A stretch of 64,000 nt of DNA from Megascapheus bottae. Lineage: Eukaryota; Chordata; Mammalia; Rodentia; Geomyidae. Where the stretch lies: positions 29,003,525 to 29,067,524 of the forward strand of contig JANJXV010000010.1 in NCBI GenBank assembly GCA_024803745.1. Direction: 5' to 3'. The notes below the pieces were generated by a model, which saw only the letters and a list, made by a program, of their open reading frames with translations, did no database searches and was not told the DNA's origin. This document shows positions 24,325 to 34,939 of the stretch, one piece after another (position 1 is the stretch's first letter; every line of letters starts with the position of its first letter). A program made the position numbers and the translations under genes.

Positions 24325-24482
24325 ACTGGGTAAGAGTGACTGGAAAGAGCAGAGGGTTTGGAGTCAGAAGACCTGGTCCTAAGACTAGTCCTACTACTTT
24401 TAACTATATTGTATCTTTAACATTCAGAGCTTCAGGAATCTCTTCAGGAAAGTAGAACTAATGTGCTTAATTGACAGGGTTT
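24325..24482 (+). mobile_element. MIR SINE (ancient)
   Basis: 'ggaaagagcagagggtttggagtcagaagacctgg' followed by 'atctcttcaggaaagtagaac' follows the MIR consensus ('gagcacgggctctggagtcagactgcc... cctcagtttcctcatctg'). Confidence 0.65.
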
Positions 24483-24644
24483 GTTTTTGTTTTTTTTTTT
24501 GTTGTTGTTGTTGTAAAGCTGTGAAAGGGCTCTGTAATAAAAAGAATGATACAAAATAAAAAAAGAAAAGGGTTGTATTCATTTCTATACTTATGTAATT
24601 TTAATTCTTCCGTATATCACAATAAGAAAAAGAAAGACAGGTTT

Positions 24645-24785
24645 ATGCCCATGTTTATTGCAGTACTGTTTTCAATAGCCAAATTGTGAGAACTTCCAAT
24701 CAACAATCAATCAACAAATGAGTAAATAAAGAAAATATACTGTATGTACATCATGGAATATTACAGAATCATGGTTGCTTTTATC
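24645..24785 (+). mobile_element. old L1 ORF2 3' fragment
   Basis: 'atgtttattgcagtactgttttcaatagccaaattgtg' and 'tacatcatggaatattacag' match the codons for the ORF2 C-terminal '[10 protein letters not shown]...YTMEFYAA' region. Confidence 0.7.
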
Positions 24786-24789
24786 TGAT

Positions 24790-25545
24790 TGGCAGTATTT
24801 TTCAGTCACACAACATTTTTATCCTCAGTGATCTTTGTTCTTATACTTTCCATAGTTATTTTTTAATTCTGCTGTCCAAATCTGGCCCCAAAACATGTTT
24901 GGATTTGTAAAGCAGATCTTTCACTATGAAAGCAGAAATTTTCTCAGAGTAGTTTCTTCTTTTCTAACAGTTTTTCATTCTGTCTTTCTTAGCTGAAAAC
25001 CCAGAGTACCTAAGGGAGTTTCTCTCAGACCTCATTCCCCTTCCTCATTAGAGGGTAGCGTTCTGTTACTCTTTGTTTTTTCTTCATTAGATTCTGTCAC
25101 AAAACACTACATACACTGATTTCTCTTTATCGTGACTAGTGAGGATAGCTTTCTTACTTTTTGCAGTTTGATATGAGCACTGAAATGGATTTTTCATTAG
25201 ATTTAGTTTATGTGATTTTTGTCTCCATCTTCAGGTATCTTTAGTTGGAACTTAACCTCTGATTGTGTTATTTATTTGAAGTTGCTTCAAAAGACCTACA
25301 ACCAAAATGGAAGTCTTTTCCAGTGTATACTTTAATATGAAATGGTTTGTTTAAAGAAACCAGAATCACATATCAAACACTATCCATCCACCGGACTTGA
25401 TTAAAGATAAAATATTATTCAAAGATTAAAAATGATTAATAATTAAAATCTACCTCTTAAAATTATGGTTTTAACTAGGCTGATCCTGAGTTTATTCAAG
25501 TAACTAGAGAGATAAGGACAATCAAGAGGAGAATAATAATTTTAA
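24790..25545. other. unique intergenic sequence
   Basis: AT-rich. No gene or recognised repeat. Confidence 0.45.
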
Positions 25546-25558
25546 AAAACAGAAGTTG

Positions 25559-25623
25559 GGGGCTGGGATTTTGGCCTAGTAGTAGCGTGCTCGCCTAGCA
25601 TGCACAACGATCCTGGTTCAATT

Positions 25624-25679
<56 letters not shown>

Positions 25680-25800
25680 TATATATAGAAAAGCCAGGGA
25701 TGGTGATGTGGCTCAAGTGGTAGAACATTGGCCTTGAAGAAAGTCCTAGGATAGTGTACAGGCCCTGAATTAAGTCCCCAGGACAGTTAAAAGAAAAAAA
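25559..25800 (+). mobile_element. dimeric ID-like SINE with expanded (TA)n linker
   Basis: Left unit 'ggggctgggattttggcctagtagtag' ... 'ggttcaattcc'. Between the two ID-like units the usual 'ataccacatacata' linker has become about 50 bases of (TA)n (25625-25677). The right unit is 'gtggctcaagtggtagaacattggcc' plus an A-rich tail. AAAACAGAAGT flanks both sides as target duplication. Confidence 0.93.
25625..25686. repeat. (TA)n microsatellite inside SINE
   Basis: A pure TA run of about 26 units, lying between the two units of the SINE. Confidence 0.97.
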
Positions 25801-25814
25801 AAACAGAAGTGGGA

Positions 25815-27245
25815 AAAGAAGCAGAGGAGAAAGGGACAAGAATGAAGCAGAAGTGAAGGGAGATTTTATTGTTGCTTTTTGTATCAGACTGTAGGATGAA
25901 GATAAAGATCACACAAGTATTTCTAGCCTCTCAAGTTCAGAAAAGACATAATTTATATAGGCAAACACTATTACAAATCCATACTATAGAAATACATTTA
26001 ATTCTAAATTTCTTTATTTAAGCTGTCTATAGTTTTACATGCCTAATGTTTATTAGCAAAGTTTTCTATGTTTATAGGAATTCAATTAGTAGGATCCAAA
26101 ATTATATATTGCCTCACTGGATCAGCTATAAAATATATTTGGAAGACAATAACCTCCTGAAGTTACTAAATGAGCTGAAATTACATTAGTGTGACATTTA
26201 ATGAAGTGATGGTTGCCTACCATAAACAGCTAGTAGGTCCAAACCATTTGCAGGGAAAATAGAAATTATTCAAGGAATATAAGAGTAAATTCTCAAACTA
26301 TATCCCTCAGACAAATGCATACATGTATGGACAAGCTCCTTGGGTGACTGCTTTTTGTCAAAAGTCAATCTGCACTTTAACAGCTACTTTTATTATAGCT
26401 TTGTTATCTATCATTTTTGATGGCCATAACCAATGCAGTTCTTCTTAAACAAATTTGGTTTCAATGGAAGTATAGTCCAGAACTAAAATCTTGGCAGGCA
26501 AGTATAACCATGCTGATTATTTTAAGAAATGTATTTGTACACTTGGCTGAATTTGCCAAATGTTGAGCAAATGAACAACATAAACTTTTTAGATTTAAAT
26601 TAGATGTTATCCAGTGATGAAGCACCATGGAGACATTTCCTGCCATATTTCTGTCACCAGAATATCTCTAACAGACAACATAGGGTGGCAAGTAATTAGA
26701 AATATATTAACTGAGGATGTAGTAATAATTTTGTGAAGGTATCACATGTCAATAATGTTTATCAGTAACACTTTTCATTTTTTTCCTGAACTCCATAATC
26801 TGCTATGAATATTAGATTCTTGAATGGATAAAAAATAATTTGCTAAAATTCACAAAAATCAACTGAAAGCAATCCTATAGACTCAAAGTCATAAAGAGTA
26901 ACACAACCCATAACCAATTGTAAAATAATTGAAGTGACTGGAAAAAATCCTGAAAGCTTTTCAGACTTTACAATAATCATTCTTCACCAGAACCATTATA
27001 CGAAACCAGGAATAAATTAAATTTAAGATTGGATATGATGATAAAGTCATAATTCAAGAGGTAGGAGACAAAACAGGAAGATATGCTCTACAATCAAAGC
27101 CTATATGAAAAAAATAAACCAAAATCAATAAAAGGGATGGACTTTTAGGGAAGAGAAGAAAATAGAATCAGTTTGAGTTCAAATTTGCCAAAAGAAACTG
27201 CTGACTTTTTAACCACCTCCATAATTTTATCTTTTCCAGAATGTC
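25815..27245. other. unique intergenic sequence
   Basis: AT-rich, with no supported gene or repeat. Confidence 0.45.
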
Positions 27246-27249
27246 ATGC

Positions 27250-27545
27250 AGTTGAAATTCCAGATTATATGACCTTGTGAGTTTAGCTTTCTTCACTCAG
27301 TAACATGGATTTAAGTTTGTACCGTGTCTTGTAGTTCATTTTCGGAGCGTAGAATATTATAATGCACAAATGTACTCTAATTTATCTATCCATTTACCAA
27401 CTAAATATATCATCATTGTTGTCAACTTTTGTCAACTATGAACAAAGTTGCTATCAATATCCACAGCAGGTATTGATATGGACAGACATTTTCAATTTAT
27501 TTGGGTTAATGCTGAGACATGAAGAAAGTATTATATAGTAAAAGC
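27250..27545 (-). mobile_element. old L1 ORF2/3' fragment
   Basis: 'tagctttcttcactcagtaacatgg', 'agaatattataatgcacaaatgtac', 'ttatctatccatttaccaac' is the antisense of the ORF2 C-terminus and start of the 3' UTR. Diverged. Confidence 0.7.
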
Positions 27546-27559
27546 TTATTTTGTTTTGA

Positions 27560-28205
27560 AAAAAAAATAACCTTTCGGGTGTCTCCTATAGCAACTTTGT
27601 CCCTTTGCATTTCCTCCAGGAATGAATGTGACTGTCACTGCTGAATATCGGATCCCTCATTTGGGAACTGAGACTTGAATTTTCCCACTATAATATATAT
27701 TTCATTTTCATCCTTTAGCAAATGTGATTCTGGCCATCTTTATATATTTTATGTTATGTATCTATCTTTCTTGATGCAAACTCTGTTGATATTTTTGGAC
27801 CTATCTAATGAAGTAGCTAACCCTTTTTTCACTAAGTCTTCAAGGTCTTTAGATGTCTTAGATTAACAGCACTTTGACATTTCACAAATAGTTTCCCCTA
27901 GACCATAGCTTATTTTATTGCTTTGTCAGGCCTTTTAAGAACACATATAAATCTGAGTTTTCTTAGCCTGTAAATTGATGGCAAATTTCTATAACAGCAA
28001 TAGTAATACAGTACTACACCATGTGGTTTTTGAAAATGCTTGAACTAAAATTCACTCTTAAATGTCTCATAGTATTCACTAAGATTCTATTCGTGTAAAT
28101 TTCTTACTGTCTGTGGTCATTTGTAACCAGTAGGATCATTTTCAGGCTGAGCTAAGATTTATAAAGTGAATACATGATACATTTTTTCGTGGGTTTTGTC
28201 TTTTT
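27560..28205. other. unique intergenic sequence
   Basis: No gene seen. A 63-codon frame at 27675-27866 has no recognised features. Confidence 0.45.
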
Positions 28206-28211
28206 GTTTTC

Positions 28212-28445
28212 TTTTTCATTTTATTTTTTATTACTGAGGTAATGTATAGATGGGTTATAGTTACATTCACCAGATAGTAGGTGCATTACTTCTCACACAT
28301 TGATACCCCTTCTTATGTTTTTGTCCACATTTACTTCCCCTAGTCATTTCGTTTTCCTCCCTTCCCTTTCCTATTTCAAATAAACAAATAAATGTATATA
28401 CAATACGCCAAGTAACAAATACAGATACAGTAAAAATATGAGATT
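28212..28445 (-). mobile_element. L1 3' end fragment
   Basis: 'ttaccagatagtaggtgcattacttctcacacattgatacccc' type tail in antisense (here 'cattcaccagatagtagg'), then pyrimidine-rich sequence and 'tacagtaaaaatatgagat'. A SINE follows directly, and an ORF2 piece of the same orientation lies beyond it at 28646. Confidence 0.85.
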
Positions 28446-28632
28446 AGCCTAGTGGTAGAGTATTTGCTTAGCATGCATGAAGATCCAGGTTTGATTCTTC
28501 GGTACCACATACGTAGAAAAAAGCTGGAAGTGGTTCTGTGGCTCAAATGGTAGAGCTCTAGCCTTGAGAAAAGTCCAAGGACAGTGCTGAGGCTCTGAGT
28601 TCAAGCCCCACAACAACAACAAAAAAAAAGAA
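28446..28632 (+). mobile_element. dimeric ID-like SINE
   Basis: 'tagcctagtggtagagtatttgcttagcatgcatgaagatcc', 'ggtttgattcttcggtaccacatac', right unit 'gtggctcaaatggtagagctctagcc', tail (CAA)n then poly-A. It separates two minus-strand L1 pieces. Confidence 0.92.
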
Positions 28633-28645
28633 AAATAAACTTTCG

Positions 28646-28715
28646 ACCTGTGCCAAGGAGACCTAGTATACCTCCTATTCCTTCTGGTAAAGTTTTCAGG
28701 GTATCTGTTTTTATG
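28646..28715 (-). mobile_element. L1 ORF2 fragment
   Basis: 'acctgtgccaaggagacctagtatacctcc' is the reverse complement of the ORF2 segment at 3225-3255 and 37855-37885. Confidence 0.8.
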
Positions 28716-28869
28716 TCTTATCTTTTCTTATCTGAGTGATATTCACTAGCCACTGATCATTTATTTTGCTTGGTGTTCTTTCCATTTACTTGTGTAGGGA
28801 CCGGTTTTTAGCCTGAATAATTCTTTCTTACCCTGAGTAACTCCACTTATTTAAACAGCCATTCTGTTA

Positions 28870-28942
28870 TGTATGTAAAACTACAAATTGACTTCCTGAA
28901 AAAGAAAATGAAAAGAAAACTTATTTAAGTTCAAACTGACTT
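28870..28942 (+). mobile_element. probable 5' part of ERV1-like LTR
   Basis: This segment joins the LTR at 29173 once the L1 insert and its duplication are removed. It starts TGTATG after TTAT, and the LTR's right end is also followed by TTAT. The exact left boundary is uncertain. Confidence 0.4.
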
Positions 28943-29162
28943 ACAGTATCTCACTTTGTTATCTGATATATTAGATTTATTTATATTTGGTTATTTGAAA
29001 TTTGATAGGGAAGGGGGGAAAACCAAGATGGGGGAGGGTGGGGGGGAGGATGATGGGTACCAAGACATGTGAAAGGGTATCAATGTATGTGAATTAATGA
29101 ACCTTCTATCTGGCAAATATCATGTAATCCTTTTATTAATTACAATAAAAATATTTTTAAAA
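28943..29162 (+). mobile_element. L1 3' end, 5'-truncated, inserted in an LTR
   Basis: 220 bases of L1 3' UTR ('ctcactttgttatctgatat', 'gatagggaaggggggaaa', 'gtgaaagggtatcaatgtatg', 'ttaattacaataaaaat') plus a tail. The 10 bases AAACTGACTT at 28933-28942 and 29163-29172 are the target duplication. Confidence 0.93.
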
Positions 29163-29172
29163 AAACTGACTT

Positions 29173-29526
29173 GACTATGAAGAGACTAAACATTACTTAC
29201 AAAACAGTTTCAAAAACCAGTCAGTTTTCGATAACAAGGCCCAGTAACAAGGTCGAGACAGGCCAAGTGCAGACATCCAACCAATAGAAGCACATATGTA
29301 ACTGTATTGTATAACCAATCAGCCTTTAGTAGCTACATAAGTTTGGCAAAACATGTAGTTTGGGGTTTTTCCCTAAAAAAATTAGCCTGTGAGGCTGGGA
29401 GGGGTTGCTCTCTCTATAGAGGGGACCCTAACCAGTCATTAAAATTCTCTATGCTTGGTGCGAAATAAAGCATTGCTTAACTTTTAGTTTCTGTCAGTCT
29501 CGTTCCTTTGATCAAGGACCCTAACA
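29173..29526 (+). mobile_element. ERV1-like LTR (solo), main part
   Basis: Two CCAAT boxes (29281-29285, 29315-29319), a later promoter-like region, AATAAA at 29464-29469 followed by 'gcattgcttaactttt', and an end reading 'ggaccctaaca'. This order matches gammaretrovirus-like (ERV1) LTRs, with U3, R and U5. No gag, pol or env remains beside it, so it is a solo LTR. Confidence 0.7.
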
Positions 29527-29529
29527 TTA

Positions 29530-29885
29530 TGCACTCATGAAATTTCACTGTGGAGAAATACAAAAGTAAAGCTATATCAAATCTTGTATTAAAATTGCCC
29601 TGTGTAATCACATAGTCTCCATTACTGACCTTTGTTTTCTTTTCTGTAGTATTTGTTGCAGTTTGGAAACAGTGCATTTGTGCTCAAGCACTGTATCTGT
29701 GAGAAAGCAATGTGTAGGACAAGAGGATTTTGCTCTAGGTATATTTTAAATTACAGCAAATATTACAGTGGGATAATTTTTTCAGTTATGTCCAAATGTA
29801 GGCTTATATTTTCATTTATCCACAACTAAAATTTTTTAACAGTGTGAAATTTACACTAATTTCTTTAGATATTGTCTTCTGGAAT
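29530..29885. other. unique intergenic sequence
   Basis: No gene seen. A 66-codon minus frame (29477-29677) overlaps the LTR edge and is not supported. Confidence 0.45.
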
Positions 29886-29887
29886 AT

Positions 29888-30145
29888 TTTATTTTATTTT
29901 ATTTTATTTTATTTTATTTTTGTGGGCCATGGGGCTTGAACTCGGCCTGGGCACTGTCCCTGAGCTCTTCAACTCAAGGCTACCACCCTACCCTTGAGCC
30001 AAGCCTCACTATCCATTTTCTAGGGATTAAATGAAGATAAGAGGGTCAGGTCCTTTTGTTCCCAGGCTGGCTTCGAATCTTGATCCTCAGATCTCAGCCT
30101 CCTGAGAAGCTAGGATTACAGGAGTGAGCCACCGCGTCCGGCTCC
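29888..30145 (-). mobile_element. composite B1/ID-like SINE with (TTTTA)n tail
   Basis: The antisense tail is a (TTTTA)n run. It is followed by 'gggcttgaactcggcctgggcactg' (right unit), 'ttcccaggctggcttcgaa', and 'ctcctgagaagctaggattacaggagtgagccaccgcgtccggc' (7SL-like left unit). Several CpGs survive, so it is fairly young. Confidence 0.94.
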
Positions 30146-30149
30146 AGGA

Positions 30150-30292
30150 TATTTCTTTTATTGTAATGTATAGAGTGGTTACAGTTATATTCGCCAGATA
30201 ATAAGTGCATTATTTCTCACACATTGATACCCCTTGTCATGTTTTTGTCCACATTTCCCTCTCCCACCCCCCCAATCATCTTGTTTTCCCTA
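30150..30292 (-). mobile_element. L1 3' end fragment
   Basis: 'ttttattgtaatgtatagagtggttacag', 'cgccagataataagtgcattatttctcacacattg', then CCCC-rich sequence. It sits directly against the SINE. Confidence 0.88.
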
Positions 30293-30461
30293 CAACTAAC
30301 ATTTTAACATTTTAATGCTTAAGATATTACAAAAAGATAATTAATTAGGAAGATCCACCCTTTAAATGTATTGCAATAATTCAAAACACATAAGTAGTAT
30401 TATCTACACATGAATACTTTATATAGTGTTCATATAAGGTATTAGAATTGTAAGAAATGTT

Positions 30462-30513
30462 TATGATGTGAAATCATATACAACATGTATGATGTGAAAT
30501 CATATACAATATG
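30462..30513. repeat. two-copy tandem repeat, period 26
   Basis: Two adjacent copies starting 'tatgatgtgaaatcatatac' at 30462 and 30488, differing at one base. Each unit holds the palindromic-like 'tgatgtgaaatca'. Confidence 0.95.
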
Positions 30514-30810
30514 GATAAGATTACAAATTTAAGTAATATTTAGTCTGAAATAATTCACATAATGCCACATTCTGACCCATATCCAGACAACTTTGTATGG
30601 AGAGTGTGGCTGCCATTATATATTTGCCTACTTTATTATCCCTCTAATTGTGATTTTTCCTTGCATATTGTTCTGAAGGAAAAATTTAATCCCATCACAT
30701 TTTTCTCAAGAAATACTGAACTCTCATTTTGCAAAGATTACTGGACTCTACTGTAGATCTAGTACATTCAGCCCAACATTGTACTCTATGAATTTTATTT
30801 TTATTCTATG
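30514..30810. other. unique intergenic sequence
   Basis: No gene seen. A 64-codon frame (30562-30756) has no recognisable features. Confidence 0.4.
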
Positions 30811-30814
30811 TATA

Positions 30815-31050
30815 ATTTTTTTGTCCGTCATGCTGATTGAATTCTGGTCCTGGGTGCTGTCCCCGAGCTCTTCAGCTCAAGGCTATCACCTTACCCCTTG
30901 AGCCACAGCCCCACTTTCAGATTTCTAGTGGTTATTTGGAGATAAGAGTCTTATGGACTTTAGTGCTGGGGCTGGATTTAAACCACAATCCTTGGATCTC
31001 AGCCTCCTGAGTAGCTAGGATTATAGGTATGAGCCACAGTGCCCAGCTAT
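30815..31050 (-). mobile_element. composite B1/ID-like SINE
   Basis: 'tgctgtccccgagctcttcagctcaaggctatcacc', 'gagccacagccccactttcag', 'agataagagtcttatggac', 'cagcctcctgagtagctaggattataggtatgagccac' gives both units in antisense order. Confidence 0.93.
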
Positions 31051-31054
31051 AAAA

Positions 31055-32022
31055 TTGATTTTTGTCCTGTAGAGACATGATTTTCCAATACACAGCAATC
31101 CCTCATCTTCCCTCTTAAATTCATTCTTTCTCTTCACGAGAGAATTACTATTACATCCAGTACCATCTATTTGATATTTTATCCTATGAAAGCATCTCCA
31201 TCTTTCCTAATACAACTAATAAGCCTGTTCCACAAATACCAAAGAAGTTTGTATTCTGATTTGCTGCTACATATGATCACATGGCATTACTTGTTTAAGA
31301 AAATTTTCCCACTTCACTAGATCATGACAACTTTGAAATCAAAACCAACAAATCATTCACCTTTGCCTCTATAAAATGTACTAAAGAATTGGCCAAATTA
31401 TCACCTGATCATGAAGTCTTTGAATATCTTTGAAGTTTTCCTTCTCCAACCCTATGCCTGAAGTGTTTCAGGGGAAATAAGCTAATGTGAGTCACCAACT
31501 CAACACCACATCTCAACTAAAGTTCTCGTTATAGATAACACACTGGACGCATTCTATTCATGCCACTTCATATGCTACTATCTACTAGTTAATATTAAAC
31601 AAGTCCATGTCTATGAAGCTGCAGATTCTCTAGGAAATTTTTCTCATTTTCTTGGTCTTAGATTTTTTCATTGCCTTTCAAGATGATCATTAGCTCAATA
31701 TAAAAGACAGTGCTTAATTTCTAGAAGAAAAAAGTTGTCAAAATCTCCAGGACATTTTTCTACAGTGCATTGTGTTACTTAAACAATGGTACTTTTGGAG
31801 CAACATCCATTGATAGTACTGGCTCATCATAGTCATTCTACTGCTTAGGATTTTAAGCTGATATCATATTTCGTTATTTTAAATGCTTGTATATAAATTT
31901 AAATAAGACCTGTGTACCCATCAAATAGTAGGAAAAAACTGCCTATTCTAGACACATAGACACACATAGATTCAAATTTGAAATGTGTTAAATCAAGTTG
32001 AAAATAAAGTCAACTTTTTGTT
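31055..32022. other. unique intergenic sequence
   Basis: AT-rich. No gene or repeat seen. Confidence 0.45.
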
Positions 32023-32037
32023 AGAAAAAAATATAAA

Positions 32038-33775
32038 GATCGGCAGAAGATGGCAGTGGTTCAGTGAGTCTTTCGGAGCTCTCGCCAAGATACCAGTTCT
32101 AGCATCGTAGGGGAAAGTTCATTCCCAAAGATGGATTCTAAGTAAGCTTTAGAACCACAGAGATCTCAGTCAAGGAGGAGAAAGGCAGAAAACCAGAGCA
32201 AGAAATCAGCATGGAGCGGTGCGAGCCACTCAAAGCCACAGCGGAGACAAAGCTTCCCTCTGGCACCTGAGCAGATGGCACTTCTCTTCCGGGCAGTGCA
32301 GACCTGCCGGCTCCAGACAGAGCCAGACAGAGCCTGCGCGAGCCCAGAGCCATCACCCGGCATGGCACAGACATGCCAGCTTCATGAAAACTAAAACCCT
32401 AGTAATTTGTGAGTACCTCCGGTGAGTCATTTCCACTTCTGCACTCAGAAAGGCATTGGGAAGGAATCCCCTCCCCCAACAGCTGACAGCAACGCCATCT
32501 TGACTTCTGGCAAAGACCCTGCCAAACCAACTGAAGCCTGAGAAGTGATCTGGCAGTGCCATCATTCAAAAGGGAAAAGGTTTTTCCAGAGGCAGCTTAG
32601 CCGGATGTCTGTCCCCAGTGCTAGCGGCTGTTTCTCCTCCTTTGTGGGGCCGGGCTCCTGGTAAATAAAGCTGCTCCTGGCTCCACTGGCTTTTTTTTTC
32701 TGCCCAGTCAGGCAAACTGATCAGAAAAACTGCAAAGCAAAATCGCAGGAGAAAAAGTTTTTAAAGTTTTTGGATCCTGAATTTACTGGAGACACAAGTT
32801 TCCTACCTTGTCCCCCCACCAAAACAAACTGAAGAATACCCCACTTTTTTCTATCTTTTTTTATTTGCATTTTTATGTGTTCTTATTTTTTTGCCATTTT
32901 ACCTCCACCCTTTTTATTTTAATGTTATGATTCTTTCTTTTTTTCTCTCCTGCTTTAATTCTGTCATTGTGGTAATTCCTAGAAACATAGTGACAGCACT
33001 GGGTACAGACTGGATACAGATTACATTTATATTGATACGGTCACCTGGTTTTTAATACGTTGGTTCTTAATCCTAGAATTTCTTGTTTAAGAACTCACAA
33101 TTGTGTGAGATCTCCCCCTACCTTTTTTCTTTTTTTTTCTTTTTTTAATTAATTTTTTGTTATTTTTCTATTTTAAAATTTTTATCATAAATCTCACCTA
33201 TATATACCTTCCTCTTTTCTTTATATATTCTTATTACTCTTCTTATTTTCATAAGTTTTATCTCATTTTTTTCTAAATTTATACTCAAGTATTTCTATCA
33301 CCTGACATCAGTTATTCTTACGTTATCCCTTTTCTTCATTAATATATTAACCTTACACTCTTACATTACTCTTTTTGTACCTCCCCTCTTGTCTTTCATT
33401 CTATTTTTCTATCTCTGGTCCTCTGTTCATCCTTCACCTTTTATACTGCATGGGTCTCCAGTTGATTGTTGAGCAATACTGTATATCTAGGTGTTCAATT
33501 ATACTGTAGGTCCAGAGGGACTTAAATAAAATAGATTGGATTGTGGAGTTTTTTTTTTGGGGGGGGCATAAACCGGTGATCAGTGATGGTATTAGATGTG
33601 TCTGCAAGTGCACAAAAAGAGAGAGAGAGAGTAATAATACCAATCTAAAATTGTGAACATATATTGTTTGGCCAGCTAAAGAGCTCTAGTTTGGTTATAT
33701 CTTAAAAATTATAATCCTGTGCAATATTAATCTTTTTCCCATTTTCAAATAGGCAGAACAAGAAACTCAAGAAAA
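32038..33775 (+). promoter_or_regulatory. L1 5' UTR / internal promoter region
   Basis: About 1.7 kb before ORF1. The first 620 bases are relatively GC-rich with AAGATGGC near 32047-32054 (YY1-like core). From 32800 to 33470 the strand is very T/C-rich ('ctttttttctttttttttc'). A (GA)n patch lies at 33618-33631. No tandem monomers were seen. Promoter function is inferred from L1 biology. Confidence 0.6.
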
Positions 33776-34850
33776 ATGGCAAATCAAGGAATAGCATCTC
33801 CCACCCAATATAAACAGGCAATGGAGCTGTCAATGGCAAAACTAGAGGAGAGTCCTCTAAATACTACACAAATGCAATGATTAATAAAAAGTATGAAAGC
33901 ATACAGAAGAGATATGTGAGGAAGCCATATCTAAACAAGATGAAACCATAAAGAGGGTGATCCCTGAATGTGAGGGAGCCATAAAGGAGGCCATAATAAA
34001 GGATTTACATGAACATGAGGAAGCTAGACCAAAAAAATGGAAGAATTCATAGAATCCACAAAAAGCGGACTGAACTCCAACAAATGTCCAATGAGAGTAA
34101 AGCTGCTGAGCTAGCCAATCAAATGGAAATCAAGGAGTTAAAGAAGTCCATACACGATTTAAAACAAGAGATTCATGTCATCAAAAATGATCAATTGGAA
34201 GGAAGGGAAATGAAGAACAAAGTAGAAAGTATTGATAGCAGGTTAGACAATGCAGAAGACAGAAAATGAGTCAAACAAAATCTAGGAAATCTGAGAGGAT
34301 GCTTCAGGAGATCCATACACAATTAGGAAGCCAAATTTAAGGCTACTTGGTATTGAGGAGGCCCTGGAGAAAGAGATCAATGGTATTGGAAATATGCTAC
34401 AGGGAATCATCTCAGAGAACTTCCCAAATATCCAGAAGGGCAGGCCCATCCAGATACAAGAAGCTTTTAGAACCACAAACATACCTGACCAGGAAAGGAT
34501 ACCCTACGCCATATTATAATCCATACAGGATCAATAGAAACCAAAGAAAGGATCCTAAAAGCAGCCAGGGAGAAGAGAACAATGACCTACAAAGGAAAAC
34601 CAATCCAAATAACCACAGATTTCTCAGCAGATACCATGCAAGCAAGAAGAGATTGGAAGGATAAGTCATGCTGTTAAGACAAATAACTACCAACCAAGAA
34701 TACTGTATCCAGCTAAGCACTCACTCATAACTGAGAGCACAATAAAAATCTTCCATTCCAAGGAAAAGTTGCAACATTACTTAGCAACCTAACCAGCATT
34801 ACACAAAACTCTCAAAGATGTTCTACACATTGAAAACCAATATAAATGTG
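33776..34850 (+). pseudogene. L1 ORF1 (RNA-binding protein), broken
   Basis: ORF1p is the trimeric RNA chaperone that packages L1 RNA. ATG at 33776 opens 'MANQGIASPTQYKQAMELS', then a stop comes after about 32 codons. A 34009-34269 frame keeps a heptad-like coiled coil ('ELANQMEIKELKKSIHDL'). The RNA-binding C-terminal region appears as 'RILKAAREKRTMTYKGKPI' and 'DFSADTMQARRDW', then 'NYQPRILYPAKHS' and 'ALHKTLKDVLHIENQYK' in another frame. At least four frame changes plus stops. It is about the usual ORF1 length, about 90 bases upstream of ORF2. Confidence 0.9.
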
Positions 34851-34939
34851 GTACTGACAAAGAAAAGGCACCTAAAAATAATACCAGCTAAGTACCGCAA
34901 GAACTGTCAAGCCACAGGTCCTAAGGAAAGCTTTTGGAA

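Noticed and set aside
30462..30513. CRISPR-like repeat
   Set aside because: Only two adjacent copies with no spacers, in a mammalian genome.
32138..32565. Several overlapping open frames on both strands
   Set aside because: They lie in the GC-richer L1 5' UTR, overlap each other and match no known protein.
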